64,000 nt of DNA from Anarhynchus alexandrinus. Lineage: Eukaryota > Chordata > Aves > Charadriiformes > Charadriidae. Position numbers and translations under genes: made by a program. Shown piece after piece: positions 1 through 14,300 of the stretch (positions are counted from its first letter, which is position 1; each line of letters opens with the position of its first letter). The DNA is taken from NCBI GenBank assembly GCA_008711295.1, contig VUYV01000045.1:1564842-1628841 (forward strand), written 5' to 3'. The notes beneath the pieces were generated by a model. That model saw only the letters and a program-made list of their open reading frames with translations. It did no database searches and had not been told where the DNA came from.

Positions 1-2084
1 ACTCATTAATTCCAACACCAAATAGCCTTGAAGCACATGAAAAATACCTTCTGCCAGGATGCCTAAAAAACTCTTGACAACAGATAAACAGTTCTCTCTG
101 CACACTGAACTGCATGAGCAATAATTTAACTGTCTCAGTTACTCATCTGCTGTTGCCTGTTTCTTGTCTTATGACTGGACTGCAAACTTTCTGGAACAGG
201 GCTAATTTATATGTCATGCCTCTATATAATGCTAACAATTCCTGGTGCTGATCCAGACCTGATGTCTCTGGTTTACTACACTAACATAAATAATAGTTGC
301 CTAATTAATAATTACCTAGAGGAAAATCTTCCTCTTTCCTGTGACAGACAGAAAGATGCATCTAAATAGAACTAACAAACAGAGTAGGTCAGGAGCGGAG
401 TAGCAACAACGTCAAAGCAACAATAAAAGCCAGAATTGAATGGACAAGTCTGTTTTGAAACATCACGGATTTCAAACTTCAAACTCAAGTACATAACATA
501 TTTTCTGAATATACCTCTTCCCTTCCCTCCCTCAGTCACTCTGTCCCCATTCCCAATTAAAGGGAAAAAAGCAGCAGAAATATTCACGTAATAAACATTG
601 AATCCCTACCTCTTTTTTCCATCTCCAGAAAAACATGTATTTTAAAATCAGAACTTTAAAGCAAGGCTGTTTAGAGAGTTATTCTTTAACCTCACTTTGG
701 GGAGGCATTCTTCTGCCTGCATCCAAAAACATATGGGGCTGACTCATTCTGTTTCCTTTTTCATCCACTGAGCCCAAATAGAGCAGGATAGCTTTCATTG
801 CCCTCAGTATGCCCTCATAACACTTCCAGCTTTGCATTAGGACTGTGATTATAATCAGACCTCATTCTTCAGGGCTTCAGCTGATCAGCTGTAAGAGTCA
901 GGGCCATAATTTGACTTGTAAATTCTCCTCTTCCTCTACACATGCATCTTTTCTTTTGAAGCACTGGCAATTGACTGCAGCTGGCTATTAAGTGAGGGGT
1001 ACCCGTACTTCGAGGTGGCACAGTGCTTGAAGGTGCTTGACTGATATCTCTGATTAGGCACTTGAAGTCATTCTGATAACACAGTTTAGGATCAGGAAGG
1101 AATTATAAAAAAAAAAAACCAAACCAAAAAAACAAAAAACCAAGAAACTCCCACAAGACCTCCAGGGGGGTTATTTATTAAAGGTTGATCAAATAGAATT
1201 TTTTGGCAGATTAAAATTTGAAAAGATGGACACTTACATAATTTATACGATGCCACAGCAGTAGTGAAAAAAGTTGGTTTGGGGACTTCTGGTTTAGCAT
1301 TGAACTCTTTTCCTGAAGTGTTCCATTTTTGTGTTAAATAACCTTGAAACAGGCAGCATCTGAACGTTTTACTACTTGCTTCGGTGCCCAAGTTTTCCTA
1401 GCATTGTGTGATCAGACTACCTATCGCAGATGACAACATTGTGCTTCACGAAATATGCCCAGACTTCAGCCTGATGAGGTACTCTGCTACGCTCCTCTGC
1501 TGGTGCTCTGAAATGCTGAAACTATTATAGGCTAGAATTAAGGTGTCTCTTTTCAACAGTAGATACGGATAAGTTTTTGAGTCATACACAAACTGATCAC
1601 ATAAATGAAGTATTTTTTACTAATTTGATACATGGTGCTGACGGGGCAGTAATGGATATTTTGCATGGTTTGTCACGTTTCCAATGCTGTGATCTCAGAA
1701 ACAGTTGCGCAACAACTGTTCAAGTTTTTTGAGATTGGAGCTGGTGATAACAGCTCCTCTACCTCAGTTGTTCTATTTAGCTACACCAGTATCTTTGGTG
1801 AATAAATCTTTTTCATCCCTTTGATCAACTTGGAATTCCCAAAGAGGAGTTCCGGCTTTGAAAACCCCAAACATCATTCCTTCCTATTTACTTCCATTAG
1901 TACTCCATCAACGTGTTTCAGAAAACCTACAGAACTGGTTGTTTTCTTTCAGTGGTGGAAGAAAAAAAAATGGGGTGGAGAATACAAATTTCCTGTAATT
2001 ATTAGGTTTCCACAAGTATAGATGTTTAGAAAAGAAATGCTAAAATAGACATCCCAACATCACAGACTTCTGCTGTGAGTTTTT
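1..2084. other. Unique AT-rich noncoding DNA
   Basis: No gene or recognisable repeat is seen here. The longest open frames are under 100 codons, with no protein family I recognise. A short A-rich tract with interspersed CC (about 1107-1142) is simple low-complexity sequence. This is ordinary intergenic or intronic DNA as far as can be judged without alignment. Confidence 0.7.
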
Positions 2085-3352
2085 GCCTAGTTGCACAAGT
2101 CCATGGGACCTGATGAGATACATCCGCGGGTCCTGAGGGAACTGGCAGATGAAGTCGCTAAGCCACTAGCCATCATATTTGAGAAGTCGTGGCAGTCTGG
2201 CGAGGTTCCTGCCAACTGGAAAAGGGGAAACATAACCCCCATTTTCAAAAAGGGAAATAAGGAAGACCCGGGGAACTACAGGCCAGTCAGTCTCACCTCT
2301 GTGCCTGGCAAGATCATGGAGCAGATCCTCCTGGAAACTCTGCTGAGGCACACAGAAATCAAGGAGGTGATTGGTGACAGCCAGCATGGCTTCACCAAGG
2401 GCAGATCATGCNNNNNNNNNNNNNNNNNNNNNNNNNNNNNNNNNNNNNNNNNNNNNNNNNNNNNNNNNNNNNNNNNNNNNNNNNNNNNNNNNNNNNNNNN
2501 NNNNNNNNNNNNNNNNNNNNNNNNNNNNNNNNNNNNNNNNNNNNNNNNNNNNNNNNNNNNNNNNNNNNNNNNNNNNNNNNNNNNNNNNNNNNNNNNNNNN
2601 NNNNNNNNNNNNNNNNNNNNNNNNNNNNNNNNNNNNNNNNNNNNNNNNNNNNNNNNNNNNNNNNNNNNNNNNNNNNNNNNNNNNNNNNNNNNNNNNNNNN
2701 NNNNNNNNNNNNNNNNNNNNNNNNNNNNNNNNNNNNNNNNNNNNNNNNNNNNNNNNNNNNNNNNNNNNNNNNNNNNNNNNNNNNNNNNNNNNNNNNNNNN
2801 NNNNNNNNNNNNNNNNNNNNNNNNNNNNNNNNNNNNNNNNNNNNNNNNNNNNNNNNNNNNNNNNNNNNNNNNNNNNNNNNNNNNNNNNNNNNNNNNNNNN
2901 NNNNNNNNNNNNNNNNNNNNNNNNNNNNNNNNNNNNNNNNNNNNNNNNNNNNNNNNNNNNNNNNNNNNNNNNNNNNNNNNNNNNNNNNNNNNNNNNNNNN
3001 NNNNNNNNNNNNNNNNNNNNNNNNNNNNNNNNNNNNNNNNNNNNNNNNNNNNNNNAGGACTTTTTACTAGGGCATGTAGTGACAGGACAAGGGGGAATGG
3101 CTTCAAACTGGAAGAGGGCAGGTTTAGATTGAACATTAGGAAGAAGTTTTTCACTTTGAGGGTGGTGAGGCACTGGAACAGGTTGCCCGGAGATGTTGTT
3201 GAGTCCCCATCCCTGGAGGTGTTCAAGGCCAGGCTGGACGTGGCCTTGGGCAACCTGGTCTAGTGGGAGGTGTCCCTGTGTATGGCAGGGGGGTTAGAAC
3301 TCGATGATCTTCAAGGTCCTTTCCAATCTAAACCATTCTATGATTCTATGAT
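2085..3352 (+). mobile_element. CR1 non-LTR retrotransposon, 5'-truncated, with assembly gap
   Basis: This is a CR1-family LINE copy. CR1 elements encode an endonuclease/reverse transcriptase (ORF2) that copies their RNA into the genome. The frame opening near 2091 reads through the start of the RT domain, including [33 protein letters not shown] and the GFTKGRSC block ending at the gap. After the gap the C-terminal tail resumes ([19 protein letters not shown], then [18 protein letters not shown]) and stops near 3263. The 3' untranslated tail ends at about 3340-3352 with the CR1 hallmark ATTCTATG repeated twice. The endonuclease half is absent, which is the usual CR1 5' truncation. The region containing the catalytic FADD box is in the gap, so activity cannot be judged, but truncation makes the copy non-autonomous. 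It is a dead element, not a host gene. Confidence 0.95.
2412..3055. other. Assembly gap (644 N)
   Basis: A run of N replaces the central RT region of the CR1 copy. Frames that appear to cross it are artefacts. Gaps inside repeats are typical of short-read assemblies. Confidence 1.
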
Positions 3353-6300
3353 TTACTTAGATTATTGTCCTGGTTCGAGGTAAATTATTAATTGAAATAT
3401 TTATCTGTGCAATAGAAAACTAAGAGGAAGGAGAAAGGGAAGGCAGTTGTGCTTAATGAAGGAACTAGATTTGAAAAAGAAAGAAGCTTCTGGGCTTGCT
3501 AAAGGCAAATTGAGAGCATGCAGAAAGGGCAGTGAGGACTTTGGATCCTGTTGGTAATTAGAACGTCACAAATGGATGGAGCAGCACTTGAAGCTAAAAT
3601 GAACAAGTCAGGTCATAGGAAAGGACAAGTTCTATAGAAATGTTGGGAGACAGCAGACGAAGAGGTGCCATGGCTTCACAGAAGAGCCCCACAAATAGTT
3701 GAAAACAGTAGAAATGGAGATAAAACTGATGCATGCACCACTGTTGTGTCCAGGATGGAGCCTGATCCTGTATATTTTAATCCCAGTAAGGTGTCTAGAT
3801 CTCTTTGAAGACTTGGTTGTCCACCAGGCTTGCTTAGCTCATAGACTGCATGCAAAGGCAGAAGGAATTCTGAACTAGATTAGAGCACAACAAAATAAAA
3901 ATCCATCATTAACAGAAATGGTGGAATCCTCATCAAATACAACAGTAGATATCTTAGATTTGTCCTTTTCTCATCACCAAATAAAAAACTCTAGTGAAAT
4001 CTTTGGAAGAGAAATACAAGCAGCTGTTCCCAGATAAGAAAACGTAGAAAATTAGTCCAAATAACTGGGTTGAAAGAGCATTGTTGGTGATTCATGAGTA
4101 CACTTGTAGAAATCAAACTAAATATATCTTTTCCACCAGAAGAAAGTTCCTCTACTGGCTACAGTATTCAGACAAGTTTATAATAATGCCAGCAGTTAAT
4201 GGAATGCAAAAACACTGTTTAGGTATAGTGTTTGTACCACAAACTACTATCAGAATTCACAAGTTATCTCCAAGAAAATTTTATTCCACAAGTCAGAGGT
4301 TTTATGTTTATTTTTCTAAAGAAGTGTGAATAATGGATGTTGCATTTAGTATGTAGATCAATGAAACCTCATTTGCTTTGGGCTAATCCCTGAGTAACAG
4401 ATCACAGTTATAATCTCAATCTCATAACGTACTCAGGAGCACATTGCCCTGAAGGCACTGGAACCCTCTACATCTCATCTATATGAAGAGAAAGTCACTG
4501 GAATCAGTGTCTTCATTGGTGCTTACAAAATACTGTTATCATGAGCTAGAAAAAATGTATCTGATTGCACAGACGGAATTATGATGATTTGATAATAAGA
4601 GGTTGTTGCCCTCATTACCATTAAAATCCGGCTAGGCTTAGTGACCTTTATAATTTGTTCTGTATAAAATGCTTAACTGTAATGATAAGTCAAGTATAAG
4701 CCAGTTGACAAAATATAACCCATATCGTGTTAGGAAGTCCATAGCAGTTGAACATTTCCATTTCTTCAGCAGATGTATTTTTGCGTCACCTAACGGTCAT
4801 GAACATCAGTAAACTACAGGGAGAAGTACAAAATTTGCTACTCATTTTACTAATCTTCAGCTGGGAAATGGCAAAATGGAAACTTTCATATATTTTCTTA
4901 TTTTCCAAATGTCTGGTTATGCTAATTCTGTGCTCAATACTTCGGGTAGAGCCTAAGAACTATTAGTTTTAAATATTGTTTTGACAATCACATGGACTGT
5001 GTAAAAATATCTTTAAAATGAGTGAAGGCTTATCTAAATTACTCTGGCTGCAGTGGTCTCCCAGGGAGTGCCTGGGGCACTGTATCACCCGAGGAAAGAG
5101 CTTGTGATCAGTCCCAGGCTCCCACACTGCCTCACTCTTCTCATCTTGGCTTGTCTGAAATGCCCCAGTTGCCTTGGCCCTCAAGGTCACTGAAACACAG
5201 GAGGTGGCCTGCTTCAAATTCATACCCTCTTCTTAAAGGCAGCATGGATGCAATAGCACTGGACTAGCTCAGGATGACTTGAAACCAATCCTCAAAAATG
5301 TCTCAGGAGCTATGAGAGTCCCCAAGCCCTCTAACCTGCTTTTTCCTGCGTGCCCATCTCCAACAGTGAGCAGCCTTGGTCGCTGCTTGTTCCAGCTTGG
5401 CCAGCCACAAACCAGGCCTCCTGCCTCAGTGGGATCTCCCCAGGCGCTGTGCCTGCTCAGAGGAGGCTCCAGAAGACAGCCTGATCTCATCTGAGTGCTT
5501 TGGAAAGTCCTCCTTTGTGTAGGAATCTCCTTTGGACATCTTTAAGGTGCACAGCACCCACAACACTGGAGACTTGGCATGAGAGAGACTTCTCCAGCCA
5601 GACCCAGGAAGGAAGGACTCTTCCTGGCTAAAAAAGAAAGAACTTTTTACAGTGTCCTGAACCCTTACCAGCTCATCTGTTGAACTGCCACAGCTGCCTG
5701 GATTTTTTGTATTTCCCAGGAACATATCTCTGATGAGGATGGCTGCTAAAATAGATCAGCAGAGGGAAACAGGACAACACATCTTGGAAGATGGCCTTTT
5801 CTCACAGCTCACAAGCATGTAACAAGCCCTGCCTGACCTCAGCCTGTGAGGTTTATACCTGTACTGTTTTTATAGCAATCTAACTCCAGGCAGTCAAGAA
5901 ATTTGCTGTACAGAAAAAGCAGAACGAAGCCCTTTGAGCTCCATCCCTGATTTTGCATTCACTACTGAGAAGTGTTAGGGTATGTGTTTGCTCATAAATA
6001 AGATAACATTCTTGGGCAAAAATCATGCACAGATGTTTCATAGATAGGAAGATGTCCACTGGCATGAAAAATAACAACGATAGTAATCTTCCTGCTCAAG
6101 CTTCATTTGAATTCCTCCTTAAATTATGCTGAAACCCTTACATTATGCAATATTCCTGATAACTGCACCAAGCTGGGATTAGGCAGGCTCGTCCCAACCA
6201 TCTGCCACTAGCTCTTCAGCTCCTTTGTGCTCTGAAGCAAGTTTAGATGTTTTAACCAGGATGAATGCTGATCCTGTTGAAGTCAGCGGGAGTTTTTCCA

Positions 6301-8221
6301 CCAATTTCAGCTGCAATTATGCAGGACTGCCAACGAAGAAAAAGAGATGAAGGAATCCTGGACTCCCAGTCAGCTGCTGGGAGATGGCAAAAAAATCTGA
6401 GGTGGCAGCACTGGGATGTGGCAGTGTAAAAAGACAAAGACAAAGAGACCACTATGAGTATGCCACAAGGAAGGGTGCAGGAAGTTACCGACTTGCATCT
6501 CCCTGTGAAACAGTTAATAATTCAAATTAGCAAGTAACTTCCATTCTTCCGGTCACGAGCTGCAGAAAGACTGATGACGTTCAGCTATAGGGCACTCAGG
6601 AGTGTGAGAAGAGAGTCTTTTATATAACCCCGGGCTTATGTCTGCTAAATGCTTTATATTCTTTACCACTGCTCTGAGGATGACAAAAGACTATTTTCCT
6701 AATATTTTTTTTTAATTTTTTTCCAGTGCTAGATCAGACTCAGAGTTAGCACTAGAGGCCTGGTAGCAAAACAGTCTAGGGAAACGAAGGTTTCATCGTT
6801 ATGCCTCACGCCATTTTTCCAACAGTCAACGGTTTTTGCCTTCTGATAGCACCACGTTTTGTGGAAATAAGTACTAAAAAAACCCATGCTGTCAAAGTCT
6901 TCGTGTTTTGGGAGTAAGTTTGTTCTCATCTTCTTATTCTTTACCTTTCAAATCTTCCTTATTATAGTAAAAATGGCAAATGATACATTTCTTTATAAAG
7001 TTCACGGTCTAATTGGAACTGATCCTACAAAAGGTCTGGTTGGAAGGAAGAAATTATCTGAGTCATGTCAAATGTCCAATAGCAGCCAGTAAACCTGAAC
7101 AGAAATGGAACTACTATAAATTAAAGCAGTAGAGCAATTTTTGTCTTTGATCTGTTCTTCCTGGCTCCAGCATTTTCCTCAAAAGGGTAGCTGTTTTAAA
7201 GCTATTTCAACCCAAATGCTTTCTTGATCCCTTTTTGTTGGAGGAAGCAACTACAACACGGTCTGAGAAACATTACAAGGTACCATTGCAATATATCAAC
7301 AGAATTGCAAGTTTATGTAATTTACCCCAGTCAAGTGAGTCTGCTTTTCTAAATTTCTTTTAGTTGTAATACTCTTAATCATATTATTGGCAGGGCTGCT
7401 AGCACTGCCTATTCTCATTACTCACCAAGATCCTGTTTTCAATGGGATAGGTCTTTTCTGAAATTGAACCATTTGGGCTGAAACATTCTATGCCAGAAGA
7501 CTGTCTCGGCATGAGTTGGTGATTATCGTAAAGTAGTGCTGATGACTGTAATTTCAACCAATATCCTTTAGGCATTTCCAAGAAGGAAGATAGGGAAAAA
7601 ATGTACCTCCATCTTAAAATCTCTGCTGATAGTTTTGGGGTTTTTTTTCCCCCTATTTGAAAAGCCCACTTTTTGGGGCAGGAATTGAATTTAGGCAGAA
7701 AAACTTCTGGAATTATATGAATTGTGCAGACTTAGTGGAAATTTGCCTGCATTTGGCCAGACCTAAGCCCCCAAAAAACTGTAGTTTTGATTAGTAGCTG
7801 TGAACAGTTCTATGTTGCTATACTGCATGGAAAAGCAAAAACATTTCCAATGACAACGTTTTTTTCACTGTGGTCCTTCTGGCTATGACTGAATGAAGAA
7901 CTCAGGAGCACAGGAGTGCTTCTGTCACTGGATACCTGCCCTGTGACACCACTCCAGGTCAAGACCTCATCTCACACCAGTGCACCAGGCATCTCTTCCA
8001 GGTGTGCAGTGGAAGAAACAACACTGAAGATCATGAGATCCTCAGGAACAGCCATCAAAGTCATATAAACACCCTTTGAAAATAGGGCCACATATTGACC
8101 AGAGAAGAAAAGATATTTATTGAATCAATGATCTCATAGTGTGCCCTGGAGGAGGAATGGCTTTCTGATTGTCATGCTTAACATTATCTTTCTTTGTTGT
8201 GTGGTGACATTTAGAAGTTAT
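3353..8221. other. Noncoding DNA with a GC-richer unassigned block
   Basis: No gene is supported. Most of it is AT-rich unique DNA. A GC-richer block at about 5040-5830 carries overlapping open frames of 70-100 codons on both strands, which is expected from the composition and is not evidence of coding. A 15-base match to the 5' terminus of avian ERV LTRs lies just after the CR1 tail (3366-3380), too short to call an element. Confidence 0.65.
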
Positions 8222-8372
8222 GCTCGTTTTGGTTTTGTTTTTTTGGTTTTTTTTTTATTATTATTATTTATTTTGGTTGTTTTGAGGGAGAGGGTGTTTG
8301 TTTGGGGTTTTTTGTTGTTTTGGTTTTGTGTTGTTTTTTGTTTGGTTTTGTTTGTTTGTTTGTTTTTTAATA
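8222..8372. repeat. G/T-rich low-complexity tract
   Basis: About 150 bases consist almost entirely of T and G on the plus strand, built from TTTTGG and TTTG units, with an ATT microsatellite (near 8256-8270) and a TTTG run (near 8353-8369). The apparent hydrophobic F/V/L-rich frame on the plus strand and the N/K/T-rich frame on the minus strand are consequences of this composition. Confidence 0.9.
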
Positions 8373-11300
8373 AAATTAACCCTTTTTCCTCCAGGTGCTT
8401 TTTTCTCAGATCTTCTAGCAATGTTTAGGTATACATCTGCTGCCAGCTATGGGAATTTATCTGCTCTACCTGTTCTGCTGCTCCTTTCTTCTACTGGTTT
8501 TGCAATTTACTTGAAGACTTTAAAATTCATGTATGGACATGCAGTGTTTGAAACTCATTGCTTTTTAATTTCCATGGCTACTTGCATTCAGAATAATAAA
8601 CCAATCTTTGAATTAATTAGAGGTTTGTTCATAATTCCAAGACAAACTTTGTGAAGAAACAGAATTATTTTAGCCAGAAAATACTGTCTCTCAAGTGTGT
8701 GTCTTCTGAAATGTAAACATGAAAAAGAAGAAAACCTAATTGGCCAAGACTGTAGGTGAATATTTCAAAGGTTAATTTGTTTATATTTGCCTCTTTTTTC
8801 CAAATGTGAGACATGAATTACATGTGCAAGAACTGTAATATAATATAATTGTTTTCAAAAACTATAGACAGCTATAGATAGATAGGAGTAACCCATCTCA
8901 TGTCTTTCAGATATTAGAGTTTAAAAAAAAATCTAGTGTGCTTTTAAAAGGAAAGAACATGTGAGAGGAGATGGAAACTGGGGAAAAACAAATCTACCTA
9001 TGCATTTCTTTTTAATTTAAAGCATCAGTAGAAAGCTTTAATGGGATTTGAGGAGCTATTATCCCAAAAAATACTGTCACAAATTTATACTTAATTTCAT
9101 TATATCATTTACCATCTGTGGACCTCAAAGCAATTTTAAGACATTAATGAAGCATACCGTAATGTACAACACTTTGCAAAAACTGTTACATCTATATTCT
9201 TGATGATGAAATGGAGGAGGTTAGATATACCCGAAGCGACACATAAATTGCATTGGACACTTGCAGCTCTTTTCTGCTAGCGAATGCTTTCATAGTCAAA
9301 GCCAAACAAACCAGACTAAAGAGGAGACGTAATGGGGCAGTGGAAGAGGGTAGTGTCCTTGTGTGCTTGTTTGGGAGATGACGGCGACGTTGACTTGGAG
9401 AGTCAAATGTGGAGGTTACTCTGGACAGGTTTAGCAGGTCACTGCGACCTCGTACCTTGTAGGACTAAAATCTTGCCACTAGATAGCAGTATTGCTTATC
9501 ACTCGAGTTTACTCCAAGATGCTTGTCTTCTCTAGGTCCTTCCGCTGGCAAAGTTAAGTCAGTTGGCCCCCTGACCGTTGTATTGCTTTAGGTTGTCTGT
9601 TTAATTTACAAGAAGATGGATGAAGAGGTAGATAGTCACCAAAGTGACCTGGTCTGACTATTTTTGTAGGCCGCCTTTTGCATATATGGCAGCTCCTGAA
9701 TATTGAATGAGAAGGCATGCAAACTGTGCATTTAAAATTATACAGATGCCAATGTAAACACAGATACATAGTGTCCATTGTCAAATGCTTTCTTAAAGAA
9801 TATATTCCTTCTCTGTGTTTATATAGGTCTGTAGGCACACATATGAAATTAAAGCTGAATTTCTGACTTTAGGAAGCTTTAAGCCTCAAGCTTATTTTGG
9901 CTCTAATCTTCACAAAAACATTTTGGTTTTATTTTTTATCTCTATAGGTGTCTACCATTTGAGCGCCAACAGTAGAATCTGTAGGAAGAGATTTGCTAAG
10001 AAGATAATGCATGTAAATATTTGCTAGTTGCCTTTTATGACTACCTTTGGTAATATCAGTAAAGATGCTGTGTTTCACTGGCAGCTGGATTTCTGGTAAT
10101 TACATGGACTCTTTTTTCCAGAAGATACTAATTGAATCTTTCTGAAGATGCTGCATTTTCTTTTAAAAAACACCTATAGACTAAGCATAGGTTTTAATTT
10201 TCTTATTTGCTAAAATTAGTATATATTTCAGTTCATTTTATAAAAAAGATTCTTGGTCTCTTAGATAGTTTTACTATATCTACCAAACATAATATGCCAA
10301 TGTTTGGAGTCTGTAATAGTGACTGGGCAATATATTAAAGGCTTCAAAAATACATGGCACTTTTTTTTTTTTTTAAGACTATACAGCATAGTTCCCTTTT
10401 TCTTTTATATTTTTGTGCATACATGTTTTCCACTGTAATATCAGCAATTAGTTTTTAATTGAGCCCAACTGGTAGCATAGCTGTTGCTGAACATCATCTC
10501 CAAATCATCATTAAATCAGTCAGTACTTGATAGCTGATATACAATAAAAATGAGCTGAAATAAAGAAAAGGAATCTCTCTTTTTAAAGGCAAAGCATTGT
10601 ATAGGAATATATTACATATGCAGACAGATATGGGTCTTAAAATATCCAAGGAGAGTTTCCTATTTTCTTTCAAGATTGGTTTTGCTCGTTTGGACAGTTT
10701 TACATCCTAAGGTTCACATACACTTGCAGCATTTTGAATGAACATGGGTAACTTTGCATGTACAGAGATCAGCTCCAAAACATGAAGGTGTTCAAATTCA
10801 TGAATGGAGTTTTGAATGGTCTTGAGAAACATACAATAAGTACTTCCTAGACAATTCTTTCATTATTTTTATATAGTTAGGAAATACCTTTTTAAATAGA
10901 ATGTTTGAAGTTACAAATGGCAAACCGAACTGATAAGTCCAGGAAGACATAATGCAGAAGGAAAAGTCCAAAAGTCAAGAGTCGTTTGACACCAAAGTTA
11001 CATGTGACATTTTCAAGCGGTCTTTTCAGAGAAAAAAAAAGGACGAATGTTCTGCTCTCACGAGAGTTATCATCAATACATATGATTTTTTTTTTTTCTG
11101 GAAAATCTTATGGTGTTTTAATCCACAAACTTGTTTCATATAATACTAAAGATTACAATAATTTTATTTTTTTTTATCTCCTCTCTTCCACTGGATACCT
11201 CAGAGGTTTTTCAATCAACAAGTCAATTACTTTAATAAAAACAAAATGAGTTTATACCCATGTAATAACAGTGCTTGGAATTAGCACATTTTGAAACAAG

Positions 11301-14300
11301 GTACATTCATGTAAGAAAATGGCATTACAATAAATTTAAATAAAAATTCCATTCATGTTTTATTTTATTATTAAATGTAAGGCCCTGTATCCATATGGTG
11401 TGAAAAAGGAGTATTGCATTGTGCAAAAACCACGCTTCGAATACATTTCCATTGCAAAACTTTTCTCAGGTCTGAAAATATCCATTAGGCAATTCTACAC
11501 ATTGCTGACTGTTTCTGGCTGGAAGTGTGGGGTAAAAAGGTTAAAAACAGATGTCAGAGTCATTTGCAGTAGAATAGTGTATGTCTGCGGCTGCCCCAAA
11601 ATGAAAAAATCAATACAAGTATCTTCCCTTTATAAGAAGCATCTAATCAATGAACGGTGGAGCTTTCCTCTGTTATTATGTTTCAATAGACATTTTTATC
11701 TCACTTTGGTGGAGAAAAAAAATCTTAACCTGAAGAACTGAGTCAAGTTTTAATTTTCAGTTCAGAATGCTGAGTGCAACTTTTTCACTTTTTTTTCATT
11801 ACATCTGCATTTTATCAGTGACAGACCCTACCGGGCTCTGTGATTAACTGTGAGTTTGGCCTATTTGATCTTGACACTTACTGTGTTTTAAATCACTTTG
11901 TTTCTACCGAAGACTGACAGTGTCAGTTGATGAGTCAAAGGGAATGATGTGCCACTTCAGACAGATATGTGCACCCCGCAGTATTTCAACAGAAGGAGAG
12001 TTAGACTGTGGTGTATGTTTCAGTTTCTTTCTTCTTCAACTGTCTTGAGGAGCGTGGGTAAAAAGCATCTCAGCACTCTCTTGAAGTTCTGTCGGGTGGC
12101 TGAAAAATAAGTTAGAGAATGTAAGACTGAGTGGTTCCCAGAGTACCAGAGAAGCTGAAAGATGCAGAAACTTTATTTCTGATCTATGTAATTTCCTGTG
12201 AGTTGGGTTTGTGCTAACACACAGTTCATCCCCAAAGATACATCCGAGAGTGAGGAAGTCAGAATGAAACGTATGTTACCCACAGAAATTGGTCTGAGCA
12301 CTGTGTCATCAGCAGGAGCCATGTAAAAACTTGTGGGCTGATGGGAAATGTCACTGCCTTCCAACCTCACAGCATGCTGTGACGTTGCGGATATATTTCG
12401 ACTTAGCCCCTGAAGGGGCTGCAGTTTCCTGTAGTGTGCCCTCTTGGTGTTTCGCCATTGGAACTAGGAAGGCAACGGTCATCTTCTGATGGCCGTGTAG
12501 CTAATTGTGACAGCACTTATCACACTCTGCAGTGTCCCTAAACTGTGGATGAGCACCCTGCACTGCCTCATCGCTTCTGTCTCTTGCTACACACTCTGCT
12601 GTGTGAAAAAGTGGTGATACACTTGTACCAGCCCTAGCTCTGGTACACCACCGTGCTCTGCAGGGACAGTGACCCACCAGTGGATATAAAGATTTTGCCA
12701 GGGTTGTCTGTGGATCTACTGGCCTCATAAATTATAGTCCTTCTCTGTGCTTTATTTATTCTCTTCCTTCTGCCAGTTGAGATGAACCCTATTGCAGTAC
12801 GCCCCAGGTGAATACCAGAGCATGCAGAGCTCAGGTTCACCCCTGGCTCAGGATGGTGCCAGGAGAGCGAACTACCAGGTTTGTCTTTGCCTTCAAACAC
12901 ACAGAAATCCAGATCACGTTAGAGATTGCTGCATTTTGGGGCATAGCTTGATCTGTGCCCTGCATATAGCTCTCATTTTTTCTTAAGGAGTTTCCATTTC
13001 TATGAAAACAACAAAATAGAGCCTTCTGCAAAATACAGTCCCAAATATTCAATCAGTTTACACAAATTGAGGGTACAAATTTAGAAATTAATGGTAACAT
13101 TGGAGGAAACTGTCACATGGACCAGCTCGCCACATCCTTTGGTCACATAAACCCACTGATTTCAGCAAATACTGGCTTAAGTTAAGCAGCAATGCCTTGA
13201 TTGTTTTTCCACTCAGTCAGAGCGAGCAAATGACTCACAGCAGTCAGCTTGACAAACAAAATCACGTTTTCCAGTCATGAATAATTAGTGATTAAGCTTT
13301 GATGATACATTTGTTTATCATCTCTGATTCAAGGTATGGATTGTGCCTGTAGAGCTTAGCCTGGGATTTGTCCACATGGCACCTCTCGTATATGTTGCTT
13401 TGTAAATGTGTACTTAGTAATTTGCTATTTATGCTATGTACTTAATTTACATTGTGTTATTTCTGCTCTCTGTTTGGAATACTTTTTACCTTTGGAAAAG
13501 ATTAAGACTAGATACACAAACACCAGTGCAAACTGAGGCTTTACCAAACATTTGTGACATTTTAGATTCTCTCCTGATCAAAAAAATCATGATTCATGTT
13601 GTGTGAATAAAGTTAGTCTGAAAGAACATTAGAAAAAAGCTTGTTTTACTCAAACAGATGTTCACAAGCAGTTTCTCCCTATTCTCTTTTAACTGATTTT
13701 TGACTAAAAAATAGTCTTTGAAGATGAAAACATATGATTTTTTACAGAACGTGATTTGTACTTCAAGACAATTTCAAGAGGTAAATGTAAATTTTCTTCT
13801 TTTAAATAATGTTCTTTATAGAGTCCAATCTCTTCTACTTCTTATTCATCATTATTTTCAGGACATACAAATAAAATTTTAATATTTATGTATTGTCACT
13901 TGAAATTAGCTTTTCTCAGTTATTACTTCACAGTCATAATGAGATGATAATGTGTCTTTGTATAATTCAAGAGCCAGCTGGATGCTTCTTGTCCTTGCTG
14001 CAGTAGCCTGATGTTAATTCAGCCATTTCTTTTGATGTGAGGAGAGCTGTATTTGATATTTGCTAATTTATTCTATGTGACTTGTCTGTTGTGACATAGC
14101 GAGTTTGGATGACTGCTACTTCAAAATGAGTGTAGTGTGCTCTCATATCATTTGCCCCGTCTAAATTACCTCTTACTAAATCCCATTTAAGTGATCACAG
14201 TGATTTATCTTCCGTTAGACATATATATTTGTATATATTAACTATGTGTTTTCTCTCTTTCTCTCCATTTTACAAAATTCCAAACTATTAAAGACAGAAG

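Noticed and set aside
2276..3253. Long frames crossing the N gap on either strand
   Set aside because: They are open only because N codons are not stops; the plus-strand ends belong to CR1 ORF2.
8141..8654. Hydrophobic F/V/L-rich plus-strand frames as membrane proteins
   Set aside because: They are produced by the G/T low-complexity tract.
8741..8757. 17-base word shared exactly with 29743-29759 (TGGCCAAGACTGTAGGT)
   Set aside because: Homology does not extend on either side. One such match by chance in a 64-kb window is plausible.
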